From contig ARYC01002005.1 in NCBI GenBank assembly GCA_000711775.1, positions 20,542 to 84,541 of the forward strand: a stretch of DNA of 64,000 nucleotides. Reading direction: 5' to 3'. Origin of the DNA: Oxytricha trifallax. Lineage: Eukaryota > Ciliophora > Spirotrichea > Sporadotrichida > Oxytrichidae. The position numbers and the translations under genes are program-made. Under the pieces are notes generated by a model. That model was not told the DNA's origin. It searched no databases and saw nothing but the letters and a program-made list of their open reading frames with translations. Shown here in pieces: positions 1-12,815 of the stretch. Numbering within the stretch: the first letter of the stretch is position 1; every line of letters starts with the position of its first letter.

Positions 1-1849
1 GGATCATTAATAAATTTTTATATTATTAATAATATTTTTTTAATGATACCTTATTGAATTTTAATATATTTTCATAGTCAAGCATTTATATTTACAAAAT
101 TAAGAGAATGCAAATATTTTTAGTATTATGAAATTATTTTAAGATAATTATGATAATTTTTTTTTAAAAAAATGTGATTTACAAAATATATTTAATCTAA
201 TTAGAAAAATAAGTTGGATATGATTTAGAAGAAGCTGTGTCTACATTAAAAATATAAGTTATAATTATTATTTAACATTAATTTTATAGGAATTGCACCT
301 GGTAAGAGCAGTAGTGGGACTAGACTGAAATTCAGCAGCAGAGCAGAAAAATAAAAAATGCACTCAAATTAATGGAACAAAGTAGGAAGGTCAATGGAAA
401 GATGAAAGGCATTTTTGTGAAATATATATATATATATATCAAGTAGATTTAACAGCAAATCATTGAAGCTTAAATTGTAAAGAATGTAAGTCTTGACAGC
501 TTTGATTGATACGAATACATTCTATTTGGGGAAATTAAATTATATCTTAATTGATTAGTAATTACCATCAGTTATATGTTAGGAAAATGTCTGCAAACTC
601 TGGCTTTAATATACTCTTTTGATAGAGTATTAAAAATTTGACAATGGCTGTTATTGGAAGAATGAATTTATCTCATCACTAAGTGAAAAAAATGTTTTTT
701 ATTGTATTTTGTAGATACCTCAAAATTAAAATATTTCCTTACTAGAATGATCCATGAATATTGTCAATAGTATAGTCCAGCTTAAATTACGAGATCTACA
801 GTAAGATTTTTTTAGATTTAAATTTTGAGTTACTATGGATCTAACAACTGTCGTTATTTTAATATTTAATTCATTTAATTTAAATTCATTTTCCATTTCT
901 CTAATTTATTCCTACAATATTATAGAAAATATTGAAAAAATTCTTAAGATTAAGTTAAATTAAAAGATATATATCTATATTTTAGATTATTTTTCTCAAA
1001 CTGTAAATATTTATTAAATTAATAATTTAAATAAACACTTTAATAGAATTAAATTTAAAGAAAATAGAGATTTATTGAAGTAAAGGCATCTTTTTATCTG
1101 TAGCATATATAAATATATTAACTTAACGCAATAATTGCTAATGTAAAATATCAAAATACTATCAATATAACTTCAAATAGAATGGATAAAAATAAATTTA
1201 AAGCTCTAGAAACTAGTTTTAACTGTAATAAAAATAACAAATATAATTCAGTGTAAACATGGAAATATCAAATTAGATTTAGTAAATCCATATAATTTAT
1301 GTGTTGAACGAAATATTCATATTTTTAATACTTGCTTAATTAGAAGCCAAATAAATATGGAAAAAAATATGTCCAAATTACGATTGAAAATATAATCTCA
1401 AAATTATTTGATTATTAATATTATTGATTTTAATTCTGAATAAAATTTCAAATAAAAACTTATCGAATTCTAGTATTGTTTAATATTTAAAACAGTAGAG
1501 AGATAAAATAAATAAATATTTAAAGAAAATCATTAAATGATATCCATCAATCATAATAAGAAACATAATATATGGAAAGAAAATAAGCAATAGAATTGTC
1601 CAAGCAGTAACTAAACTTATTAAAAATTATTGATATAAATATGTGGTTAAATATCGAGAATTAAATAAACATCATTTAGATCAACTCTAAAATAGTACTC
1701 AGATAGAATTAAAAAATAGCTTTGTCAAAACCAAAACTATAGTATCTATGAATTAACAGGGATGCAATTTAGATCTTACTCATACAAATATCATCAATTA
1801 GCTTTGACTTTATGTTCATTGCTGCTCTTATAATTTAAGTAATTAAATT
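1..1849. other. AT-rich germline DNA, no supported gene
   Basis: This is very AT-rich sequence with an AT dinucleotide run near 421-440. One short plus-strand stretch (about 288-416) is richer in G and C and stays open in the ciliate code. It reads like a small gene segment, but it is too short to call. I see nothing else. Confidence 0.5.
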
Positions 1850-2264
1850 ATTGCTAAAATATAATTGATTTGGGAAATTTAAATCAAAATAAATAAATAA
1901 TTAATAAAATTGGTGGCAGTTAACTTTGTCCAAACCTAGACAGTTTGGTACTCTTTCTAGAGAATTCAAAATCAGCTGGACTTTACTATTGGCGGTACCT
2001 CTCTATCGCATCGTAGGAGAGAGATAGCGCGACTTTACTTTTGGGTGATTTGTTTAGTAAATTTAAGACAATAATTGAAGTCGAGTTATCTCTCTTCTAC
2101 GATGCGATAAGGCAGTACCGCCAATTTTAAAGTCCAGCTGATTTGAACTCTCTATCGATAGATTACCATATTGTCTAGGTTTAGATAAAGTTAACTGCCA
2201 CGAATTTAATTAATTATTTATTTATTTTAATTTAATTTTCCCTAATCAATTATATTTTAGCAAT
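1850..2264. repeat. Foldback (MITE-like) element, family FB, copy 1
   Basis: The two halves are near-perfect reverse complements of about 190 bp around a short centre. The outer ends read ATTGCTAAAATATAATTGA and its complement. Inside lie blocks shared with the copies at 6494, 14380, 31851 and 50619: a GGCAGTTAACTTTG block, a TCAAAATCAGCTGGACTTTA block, a GGCGGTACC block and a GAGATAACTCGACTTTA-like block. There is no coding capacity, so it is probably a non-autonomous element mobilised in trans. Confidence 0.85.
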
Positions 2265-2549
2265 ATTGAAATTTAATTTATTACATTTATCTTAAATTAT
2301 AATAACATCACTTTATAAGTATGGTAATTGAAAACAATGGAAAATATCATTCTTAAAATATACAGTTTACACTAAATTTTCAAAGAAACCAATCCTAATA
2401 CGTGAATATATAAATCCTTAATTATTATGGATTAATTTTTATCAAATAAATTCCAAAAGGATATGATAATTTAGATACCCAATTATTAATTTCATTGAAG
2501 GGAGATAAAAAGAAAAATGAATGAGAACAGACTAATGACACCTCATTAC

Positions 2550-3118
2550 TAAAAAGGATAGTATTACTCTCACGCCCAGAATATTCACAAATAAATTTAT
2601 TTTTTAAATTATTGAGCCAATCAAATTTGTTAAAAAATAATAACTAAAAATTATCGAAAATTTTTGTTTCTAACTATCTATCAAGAATGATAAGCACAAA
2701 AAAGTATCAAAGTATTTCATATTTTTAAGACAAAAATTGATGATTTTTATGATCAATTTCTTTGTTAAAAAATATAATTTGCAGAGTCCATAATTTAGAT
2801 AAGTTATAATCAATAACTATTTGGATAAACTTTATTTAAACATGCAATTAATATTGAATTTTAACATAATAGTTATTGATTATAACTTATCCAAATTATG
2901 GACTCCGCAAAATTATTTTTTAACAAAAAAAATGGATCATAAAAATAATCAATTTTTGTCTTAAAAATATTAAATACTTTGATACTTTCTTGTGCTTATC
3001 ATTCTTGATAGTTAGAAACAAAAATTTTCGATATTCTTTAGTTAGTTATTTTAAAAAATTTGATTGGATCAATATAATAAATTTTGTGAGGCCGTGAGAG
3101 TGGTACCACCCCTAAAAA
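2550..3118. repeat. Long inverted repeat element, about 570 bp
   Basis: Two arms of about 250 bp run in opposite orientation. The left arm contains ACTCTCACGCC and AAAATTTTTGTTTCTAACTA. The right arm contains the complements, ending in GTGAGAGTGGTACCACCCC. The arms meet near 2830-2870 at TAATAGTTATTGATTATAAC. It has no reading frame and is not related by eye to the FB family. It is probably a different non-autonomous inverted-repeat element. Confidence 0.75.
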
Positions 3119-5237
3119 ATATCAATTTGCTTTATTTTTTATATTGTTAATAAAGAATTATGCGCAACAAACATAAGAGAAAAAGATACTAACTAATCAA
3201 CTTTGTTCTAAATCAAATTCAATTCAACAAATAAATATTTACAGTAATTTTCGATTTTTAATAACTTTATTTTTTTATATTTTAACATTAATGGTGGAAT
3301 ACTTTATATTTAAAATGTTATAATTAAATTAATAATAATAAATTTATAATCAATTTCTTTTCATTTTGCTTTGATTTTCATGAAAATTTCAAACTATGAT
3401 TTTATTATATTTATTTAATAAAGTTAGAATAAATATTATAAATTTATCTCAGCATTTAGCTTTAAAAATACTTGAACATTCTTTTTTAATTACTTAAATT
3501 AATATATATTTTTCTTTTTCCAAAGAAAAAATCACAGATTATTTCAATAGCAAATTTGTCTCTCTCTATTATAATATTTTTAATTAAATTTCAAATGATT
3601 TTACAAATAAGAAATTGAAATTATAAATTTTAATTCAATAGGACACCTTAACATTCAAAATATCAAGGTATAATAAACTTGATTTATAGAAATAAAACTG
3701 ACTCTGTTTGAAATAAATTATCTTTTTCAAAGTTTATTTATTTATTATTATGTTTTCTTACTGAATTTCAAATTAGTCATAATTTCATTAAAAGAGTTAT
3801 TAATTATCAATCCTCCTCTTAAATATAAATTGAATTTGATTTTATCTTAGTTATACTCATAGAACTTTTTATATTTAAAATCATAGAATCTTTTGTTTTT
3901 GGATATATATATATGAAGGTAAACTTGTTCATTAAATTCTTTATATTGTATTATATAGAGGGTAATTATTTATGTTTGTTCAAACTTTTGAAATTCTTTC
4001 TTATTTTTTTATCAAGGTCTTCTAAATAAATTATAAATATTTTAATAATACTCCTAACCACAAAAGCTTCATTCATTGGCAAAAATTGAAATTTTATATT
4101 TTATTATCTAGGATTTATTTGTGTTTTCTTTAATTTTAACTCAATAGTATTGATACTTTTTTTAATAGATTTTATTATGTTTCTTTTTTTATAAAAAAAA
4201 GATTTTTAATAATCTTAAAATATAACTAATATTCATTAAATTGAGGATTTTAAGAATAATTACTCTAAGGTGTTTTGCCCTCCAAAATAAAAATTCTATG
4301 AGTTTTTTGTTTTATATAAGCAGGTGAAATTGAGAATAGTGGCTTTAAACAATTTAGCTCTGTAAGAAAAAGAGAAATGAGCTCAGTAATTTATTATGTC
4401 ATCATATTGATTATATAATCAATATGATGTTATAATACAATTTAAATACTCCTCTAAATTAATTTAAGATACTGCCACTCCAAATTTAGAGCTATTTTAA
4501 ATATAGTTTTATAGTTGGAAAAGATATAAAAAACTTACTTGCTTTTAATGTGAGTAATTTTATTTTTTACACTTTTATCCTAATCTAAACAGTAAACTAA
4601 AATTACTTATTTAAAATAGTTATTAAACATTGAATTTTTCAATTGAGATGATAATATGTAATCCTTGATTTCATTCTTAATTGAATAATTAATCAATAGA
4701 AATAGTTTGAATCCGTTTAATAAGCTTTTTATTAATAAAAAACTCAATCAAAGTAAAGAGATAGATTTGAGGTTTATACTAGCCAAATTACTAGTGTTCT
4801 ATTACTTATAGACTGTAAAAAATTTAAATAATATAATTCAAGCTGATCATCAAGATTTCAAGTGCATTTATATTAATTTTTAGATTCAATCAATTCTTAA
4901 ATTATAAAAATATATTATTATTTTAAAAATTAATTTCAATAAATTTTTAAAGACTTATGAGCTAAATTACACTCATTTAAAAAATAATGTTCTTCCAAAA
5001 AATATAATGATTTCAAATTTTTAGACATTTATAAAAAGCCTTGCAACATTAATTGATAGATTATTATTGATTCTAATTTTATTCACTTCCCCAAAATCAA
5101 AATTTTCACTCAACGTTAGAAGAGTGATACTATAACATCATCTTTAGAAATAATTATGAAAAATAAAAGGAATACTTTAATTTAAAATAAAAATTAATTA
5201 AATAATTAAGTATTAGGATTAACTTAAATAGAAATGT
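3119..5237. other. AT-rich germline DNA, no gene seen
   Basis: I find no sustained ciliate-code reading frame here. The only structure I see is a short perfect palindrome near 4403-4428 (CATATTGATTATATAATCAATATG). Confidence 0.5.
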
Positions 5238-5473
5238 ATTTAACAGAACAGCTTTGTAAACTTTCCACTCACCTTCATAAACATCTGCATCTGCATGAAT
5301 TAGTTTTTCTTATTTTTGTATTTCTGTTCTTTGCTGAAGCCTCGTCCTCTCCACTTCAAGTCTCTGTAGTGTTGCTGAAAGAGTATTAAAATAAATTCAG
5401 ATATTTAAAAATGTAACTTACAAAATTTGTGTGAATGTAGTCATGCTTCATCTTCGTCTAATAAGTTTTCCAT
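5238..5473 (-). CDS. 5' end of a MORN-like protein gene, two exons, 3' part missing
   Basis: On the minus strand an ATG at 5473 opens MENLLDEDEA and, after one in-frame TGA, LHSHKF. A 47-nt GT-AG intron follows (5375-5421, starting GTAAGTTAC and ending CTTTCAG). The second exon continues in frame with a charged helix (LQRLEVERTRLQQR) and then a MORN-like motif, DADVYEGEWK. MORN repeats are short beta-hairpin motifs often found in membrane-associated or cytoskeletal ciliate proteins. The coding signal stops near 5240 in AT-rich DNA. This looks like one macronuclear-destined segment whose continuation lies elsewhere, or a truncated copy. The MORN call rests on a single motif. Confidence 0.5.
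5375..5421 (-). other. Predicted 47-nt spliceosomal intron
   Basis: It starts GTAAGT and ends TTTCAG on the minus strand. Removing it joins two coding blocks in the same frame, and its AT content is higher than that of its flanks. Confidence 0.6.
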
Positions 5474-6493
5474 TTTGATTTTTAATTATTAATTTTAATT
5501 TATCAATTTCCTATTATAAACTATGAATATATGCTGGAGTAATGATTCAAAATAAAAAATTAATCTAGATTTATATACAGCTAAAATATTAAATTAAAGG
5601 AATAAAAAATGTATAATATTCATTTTGATAAAAATTGATCACAACTCTAGTTGAAGTTTTTGATGTATTCATCATGATTCCATTCAAATATAAATATATA
5701 TCTTATATAAGCTAAATATTTCATAAGAATTTTAAAATGCAATCATTTGAAACTTAATTTTTATTTTTATTTCAAAGGTATATTTTATTCAATATTTGTA
5801 TAATTTTCATAATTTTAAATCTTAAATTTTTATATAAAATTCTGTCAAATCGTATTTTAAAAAATCGATTTAATTTAAGAAATAGAATTTACATAAATCA
5901 AACAATAGTAATTATACTATATAAAATAATCTCAAATAACTTTCTTAAATTCTATAAATATTCTTGGAATACTTAAAAAAAGGAATTTACATCTAAACTA
6001 ATATATATCTCAAAATGAGAGTAAAATAAGGGCATCTTTATATTTCTATCTTATATTTTACAATTGATTAAATCTAATGACACTTCAGATTTAATTGGTA
6101 TTATAAGAGATAATTTTTCAAGTAAAGCAGTTTTGCTTTTAAAATTTTATGTTTTTTGAGAATTTCGATAGTATGTTTAAAGTATTTGTAATTATTAGTT
6201 CTCGAAAAAATGCAGAGAGCTCTATGGTTCAAGTTTTCTTCCTGGTTAAGAGATGGATTAGTTAATAGGACATCTACTATGATAACTCGGAAAATAATGT
6301 GGCAAACATAACAGGTCAAAGATCTTTTATTTTCTGTACTATATCTTCTCTATTATTTAGGTAAAGAGTAGATGATGTCCTGAAAAAAATCATAATGAAA
6401 AGTTATTGTAATTTTAGCAAAATTATATTAGACTTCTAATCAGTTAAAAAGATTCCAGAACAACTACTTACAAGAAGTGGTGCCTGGCCTATA
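5474..6493. other. AT-rich DNA with one weak coding-like stretch
   Basis: On the minus strand, 6064-6319 is open in the ciliate code. It gives a plausible lysine- and asparagine-rich peptide (LLTNPSLNQEENLNHRAL and onward). There are no recognisable motifs and no clear start, so it could be a gene segment or chance. The rest of the interval shows nothing. Confidence 0.35.
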
Positions 6494-6906
6494 TATTGTA
6501 GGAACACATTTAAATTTGGAAAATTAAATTAATTATTTAATATATCAAATTATTGGCAGTCAACGTTTCAGGAACCTATAAAATATGGTACTTGTTCGAT
6601 AGAGAATTTAAAATTAGCTGGACTTTAATATTGGCGGTACCACTCTGCATCCTGAAGCGAGATAACTCGACTTTAATTTTGGGTAATTTGTTGAATTGGT
6701 TTTAATGTCAAAATTAAAGTCAAGTTATCTCGCTTCAGGGATGCGATAGAGTGGTACCGCTTATATTAAAGTCCAGCTAATTTTAAATTCCCTATCGAAC
6801 AAATACCATATTGTCTAGGTTCCTAAAACGTTAACTGCCAATAATTTGATTAATTAATTATTTATTTTTAATTTAATTTTCCAAATTTAAATATATTCCT
6901 ATAATA
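6494..6906. repeat. Foldback element, family FB, copy 2
   Basis: The outer ends TATTGTAGGAA and TTCCTATAATA match copies 3 and 4. Internal blocks match those of copy 1 (ATGGTACTTGTTCGATAGAG, GCTGGACTTTAATATTGGCG, GAGATAACTCGACTTTAATT), arranged as reverse complements around about 6690-6700. It has no ORF. Confidence 0.85.
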
Positions 6907-9009
6907 ATGGTAAAGACACCAAAACAACCACTACACTTGCTGAGAAATTCTGATAAGCTGCATTAAAGAGAAAATTAATAAAATAATGTAGTCAAGTTTA
7001 ATGGTGATATCAACTGAAGATTGCCTGAGAGAAGGTCTAGATGCAGGTTTTAAAATAGTGCTGACATCACTTTAGTATTAAGTTTATATTTAAACATTTA
7101 TCATTAAATTTTTGATCGAGCTCTCCAACATTTCCTATCTAAAATTTTTCGAAATTAATCTAAGAATAACTTCAATTAATATTATCAAAAATGTAAAAAC
7201 TATATTAATTTGTCTATTTCACTATAAATAATTTAACTATTATTTTAATCATGAGTTAACATAATCATGTTTTGTTATATTTTATATAATTTATACCATT
7301 ACTCTAATGTAAGTTGACAAATATAATTACTAATCTTACTTGCTTTAATATTAATGAAGAAAATTATGACTGTAATTTTCCCCTATTCCATATTCTCATT
7401 AATAAAATAACCATCTTATAAGGCGTTTGGTTTGTCTAGCATGCCATTTTATGGTAGAAAATTCTATATTAATATGTAACATTGCATAAGATGTTCAAAT
7501 CATCATCTTTATTAGTTCTAAATATATTTGATAAAATAAGTAAAAAGAGCAAGAAAATATCAAGAAAATTTTATTTATCAATATTAATAAAATGATTAGT
7601 TTATAAATATATTTTAAATTTTTGAACTGTAAGTACTTATCCTTATTTGCAAAATCCAAAATTATTAATAATTTTAAATAATTCTAAGAAGATTCATTCC
7701 ACTATTTAAATATATAAATTATTAATTATAAAAAATAAATATTACTCCAATATTCTATAAAAATTCATTATTAATAGCTAAAAAGTGGCCTAGTAAATAC
7801 TAATAAACTATGAAGATACCTAGAAGCAATTATTTTGATAAAACTATCTAGATTATATCCAGAACCTATTAAAACACATCTACATATAATATTAAAGAAC
7901 GATAACCTAAATTTAGATAGTTGATTATTAAATAAACAGTATAAATACTAAGATTCCAATTTAAGCTAGATATGAAATCTAATTTAAGTATTGTAATGCA
8001 TATCACTTGAATTTGAAGCTAAAGGATTTGGTTTCAAATAGCAAAGATGTTTGTGTGAAATATCTTAAAAACTCGCTTGATATACTCACTTAAATTACTA
8101 ATATTTAAATAAAAAAGCAGCCTAGACTATAATTTGCACAAATTCTTAAGTAATACTATAAATGGTAAATTCCTTATCTTAAAGTCTAATAAAAATTAAA
8201 TAAAAAATTGACATTTTAATGTGTTTATTTAAATTTTCAAAAATTTTAAATATAAATTAATTTTGGGCTACTTTTATTAATATAATAAAGTTTATTAGGC
8301 GTACATACACTAAAAGAATTATTTATAGCTGTGGTTCGGAATATATAATATAAATACATCCTAAAATAAATTTTGAGACTCTTATTTTAATTGCTTTTCA
8401 ATGATTCTTAAAATCTGATTATACTTAAAAGCAATTATTATTCAAACATTATAGACTGAATTATTACATTTTAACTTGTTTATTTATTTATTTTAATTCT
8501 AAAGGGAAATTATTTTAAAAAATTAAATAATAATTTTAGCCATCATTAATTTATAGCATTAATCTATCATTTATTAAATTTATTCTTCTACTGTTCAATT
8601 ACTTCAAATGCAATATCAGCAACTACAAATGTTTCTTAATTTAGTGCAGAAAAACTTAAAAATGACACTAAAACCACTGATTAAAACATCTATTTATTCA
8701 AAATTCTCCCAAATATTATTGCAAAAACCCAATTTTTAGAATTTAATATAAACTCATATAATGGTTGATAAAATTGGTTAAATATATTTTACCTGGCCTC
8801 ATTTGAATGGAAATTCAAAGGATTTTATTTTTTTATAGTCTAAATTAATAAATCAAATTAAATTTCTGATAAAATCAGATTAATAATTTTATATAATCTT
8901 AATGAGAATAAATTGGTTTTGTAAAAATTAGGTTAAAATATATAAGAATAGTTAATATTATTATCTAAAATGATAATTCTAAGCATAAATTGTTTCATCT
9001 TTTACATCG
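6907..9009. other. AT-rich germline DNA, no supported gene
   Basis: A short plus-strand ATG frame near 6909-7016 (MVKTPKQPLHLLRNSDKL and onward) is slightly richer in G and C, but it ends quickly. I see nothing else of note. Confidence 0.45.
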
Positions 9010-9125
9010 ACTTCATCATAATCATCATTAATACGTGTAATTCTCGTATTTCTGTTTTTATGTATGCTTCACCATATTGAGCACCTGCTTAGTGACACCC
9101 TGGTCTTACCTGGCAGGGCTTTAAA
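9010..9125 (-). CDS. Possible short gene segment with a 25-nt intron
   Basis: On the minus strand a 25-nt block (9085-9109) begins GTAAGACC and ends AAGCAG. Removing it joins a short peptide reading ALPGAQYGEAYIKTEIREL. The GxxYGxAYI pattern is like part of a MORN repeat. The segment is GC-richer than its surroundings. It is too short to be sure it is coding; the intron call depends on the GT-AG borders and on the size matching the 25-26-nt introns in the TBE genes. Confidence 0.3.
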
Positions 9126-9492
9126 AAAATAAAATATAAAATATTTATTGTAATTAACATTTTAATGGTTGTACAAAGGCTCCACCGGCGTCTAATTATT
9201 AAAAATATTTATAAATATACAAAATTCAATTAATTAAAAAGGTTTTATTAAAAATCACATTAAATAATTAAGTCTGTTGATTTCAATTTCTTCAATTGAG
9301 CCCGAGATCATCAGATCTTACCGTTAAAGTACCCCTAATTTTATGTTTAATTTACTCACTATTTTAATATAATTTTCCATAATAAAATGTATTTCTTTAA
9401 TAATTTGTGATTTTCCTTCTAAAGCTAAATACTTTATCAAAGAAACTTAAGTTTTATTTCAATGAATTATCAAAATAAAGTAACTTTACATA

Positions 9493-10129
9493 TTATTAAA
9501 TTAGAAAGTTAATTGCTAGGTGGTACTAACCACTTGGGACTTTCTGATAGAGCTTTCTACTACACTAAGGCCTATCGAGGGCAGGTAGGGGGTTGCTGGG
9601 CGCAACGCATGAAGGATCAGTCGGCGGGGTTCAATCTGTCAGCGTACACTCTTCGAGTGAGCTGGATCTTAAGATTTACCTGCATTAAATGAGTCTACTG
9701 GCCTGACTTCAGTTTCCTAGGTAATAGGGAGCAGGATGAAGGTACGCTCTGCCTTCGAAAGTGAGAAGACGAAAACCATTGAAGCCAACGATAAGGATTT
9801 TCTCTCACTCCGGGTTAGGGTGGTGAAGCTACCACAGCGAAAGGATAGGGATTACGTTTCCCAGCAGCGGAGGGACCGGTAAGCGTTTTTCTCCATCTTG
9901 TGTCACTCAGTTGGATCTCACGAGCTCTGTCCCCAGTTACATACTGTTGTGACATCTTGATTTTGGGAGAAGACAAGGTAATAGCGAGAATGGTTTTTTC
10001 GGAGTTTTCTACTTCATGACTGACACGTCAACTCACACAGATACGTCTACGTCACGACTAAGATTGATGGTTTGATTTTAGTATTAAACAGTGATATGTT
10101 AAAATTTATTTGATTTTAAATCATTAATA
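9493..10129 (+). mobile_element. SINE-like retroposed element, copy 1
   Basis: This GC-richer block of about 637 bp is closely similar to 49497-50149. A 16-bp direct repeat flanks it exactly (AAAGTAACTTTACATA at 9477-9492 and 10130-10145). The second copy is flanked by a different direct repeat, so the duplications were made at insertion. It has no long ORF in either code. An internal GGTTCAATC (9628-9636) resembles a Pol III B box (GGTTCRANTC), and hairpin-forming segments such as GGGTTGCTGGGCGCAACGC are conserved between copies. Long variable target duplications without coding capacity are typical of SINEs or retroposed structured RNAs. A partner LINE is not identified. Confidence 0.7.
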
Positions 10130-10694
10130 AAAGTAACTTTACATAATATTGCTTTGTTTATCTCAGAGCTTCTATATATTGCTAATTAAAACAACATCTT
10201 TTTATTAGTATTTAAACATTTTACTCCAAAATTTACCCTAGGAGATAATTTATTTATGTAAAATTTAATAAATTTTACATAAATTATAAAATATTTTTTA
10301 ATGACCAAATAAATATGAAGAATATATTGTTCATTTTTTTTGAAGTAATTCAAGAAAATATAATCTAACATTATAAAGGTATGATAAAAACAAGATAAAT
10401 TCAATCAGAATTACAATAACAATTGGATACAATGATTGGAATTACTATAAAAGAACCGACAAATATCAGACGAAAAATGTCAGAGCTTTTGGAATCTGAT
10501 CAGAAATAATGACTATTGATTAATAAATTAAAGTATAATTATAAAAATTAAATTAGTCTTGAGGTTGGTTGATAGTTGTTATTAAAATTAATTCTATGAA
10601 GAAAAAAAATTAAAAAAAATATAAAAGTGCAGGAAACTTCCCATAAATTTTCTTATAAATTACCTTTTATTTCTAAAAAATTGTAAAGAAATAT

Positions 10695-12280
10695 AATGAT
10701 AATAATTTAATCACATTGAGGTCTCTGGGGACCCCCGATCATAATCACTTGATAGTGTGTAAGGGACAAACCCTTTTTTATTAAAAGGAGATTCTCTCCT
10801 AATCGTATACTAAATCTTTCATCTTCTTTTTCCATTACATTTATTGTTCTTTCTTGGGTTTCTTCCTTTTCTACCATATTGTTTTCTTTAGTTTAGGATT
10901 TAAACTATATCCCCAAAATCTTTGAATTTGAATTGTGTGTCGAAATTCTTGACCGATATCAAAAATTTCAATAATTTAGTGCGATAGTCGCTTTTAGTCT
11001 GGTAGTGATCAGTTGGACAAGATCACTCTTTTGGAAGTATGCATGTTTTTACAGACATTTATCGTGGATTTATACTTTGTTCATATGAGAGTGAAAATCC
11101 GCATCTACTGAGATGCACGATGCGATATTTGCTGTGACATTCTTTAAAATGTGTATATTGAAGAGTTTTATAAACCCGATTACTTCTGGAGTGGTGTTGG
11201 CCATTGTGCCTGTTCTCTCTTTAATGTGGGCTCCTAGCTCGCTGTCATCCTTTTTTATTAGTTCTATTAGGAGTTCATGTCTAAATTTTCTGTAAACAGC
11301 AGTGATAGTGTCAGTCATTTTTTTGACATTTTTATATGTTTGTAAATTGATTGTGTTGATCCATTTAGAGACGCAAGCTTCTCTGGTGCCAAATCTGTTT
11401 GAAGGCAGCTTTTGAGATAGTTTACATTAGTTCTAAGTTAGGTCCTGATTAGTATTAATTAATTTAATAATTATTAAGATTTAAATTAGGAACTCTAGTA
11501 TTGATTTGTAAAAATTGATTTCCTATTAATTTCCTATTAAGTACTAAATTATGTCCGTGACGTAAATGATGTCAACTGTTTTCTTACTTCGGTTCTAAGA
11601 TGAGTGGTTTGAGGATTCCTCTTCTATCTCTTCTTTGTGAGTCTCATCGTAGTATATGTACTAGCTAGAATTTTCTGAACATGAGTTTGTTTAATCATAT
11701 TCATCGCAGATTTGTTTTTCCTCTACTAAGCTACAATCTAACCCATCTTCAGAATATAACACTCTTTTTGTAATACAATCTGTTTTTAGGTGGGAGTAAT
11801 AGGTCTATTAGGTATTTAATAGTGAGAGTCCTCTTTTAGGAATCTAAATGAAATGTCATTAGGTGGTAGAGCTGGCTATTCTGAGAAGAAATTATGAGGT
11901 TAAAATTCCTATAAGGTACGCCGTTTTGTTGTAGTCTGTTGGGGTTTTATGAATTTGTTGTTTATAGAAGCTAGTCTTAGCATCTAAAAAAGTTATTGAG
12001 TCCAAAGTTGGACTACTTCACAGTTGTTGGCTTCTTCAAACTGAATTTTTAAGAGGTGAAGCGTGATCTAGTTAATTTTGCAAAGCCTTTTCTATGATTT
12101 TTCTGGCTGTGAATGTAATAATTTCTAGCATGTGAAGTCCCCATGTGTTTTATTAGATTTTATAATGCTTATGACAAATTAGGATAAGTGTGAGAAGTAT
12201 GAGTTCTCAATGTCATTATATTACGTCTCGCTATATTTTGTTTAGTATAGCCATTCTATGTTTCTAATTTAATAATTTCT
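10695..12280 (-). mobile_element. Coding interspersed repeat R2, copy 1
   Basis: It is similar over its whole length to 17105-18912. It starts with TCACATTGAGGTCTCTGGGG and ends with a TTTCTAATTTAATAATTT stretch in both copies. The minus strand codes for protein. The clearest block (11318 to about 10995) contains TGTMANTTPEVIGFIKLFNI, then ILKNVTAN, then, read through TAA as Gln, KCLQKHAYFQKSDLVQLIT. The matching frame is conserved in copy 2. Several frameshifts and TGA codons show decay. Its nature (LINE, gag-like or other) is not recognised; the target duplication seen at copy 2 argues for retroposition. Confidence 0.6.
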
Positions 12281-12815
12281 AAAATTTTTAAAAAAAATAT
12301 TTGAATAATAATTTAAATTATTAACTGAATAAAAATATATTATAGTTTATGATAAATTAAACTAATAATATACAAATTTAAGAAGTTTAAAGTTTTTATA
12401 CTCAAGATAAGAGGTCTATAAAATTCGATTAAATAGAGTATATTTTAAATTAAAACTTATTTTATATAATTTTCTCTTAACCAGTATAACCATTAATCTT
12501 TCTCTATAAAGATAATCTAAAATATTAAAATGAAATGATAATTAATAGCCAATTTGCTCTACAATTGAGATTAAATTTAGCATAAAATCTGATTAAATAA
12601 CCAAGCTTAATTCAGGAATTTCTAACAAATTAGTTTTAACAAAGATTTATTTAAATAAAGATTTGAAGAATCGCCATAATCTTTGCAAATCAGCTGTTAT
12701 TTAATTAATGAGGTAATTATAGCAAAAATTGAAAAGAAAAAAAAAGATATTTATTATTATTATTTAATGCTTTACAGAAATTAAAACTGGGGATTAAACC
12801 AACCAAATAATATAA
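12281..12815. other. AT-rich DNA, no gene seen
   Basis: No reading frame or repeat was recognised between the R2 copy and the GC-richer gene that follows. Confidence 0.45.

Noticed and set aside
10186..10404. 72-aa minus-strand ORF
   Set aside because: It is low-complexity AT-rich translation with no relative in the window.
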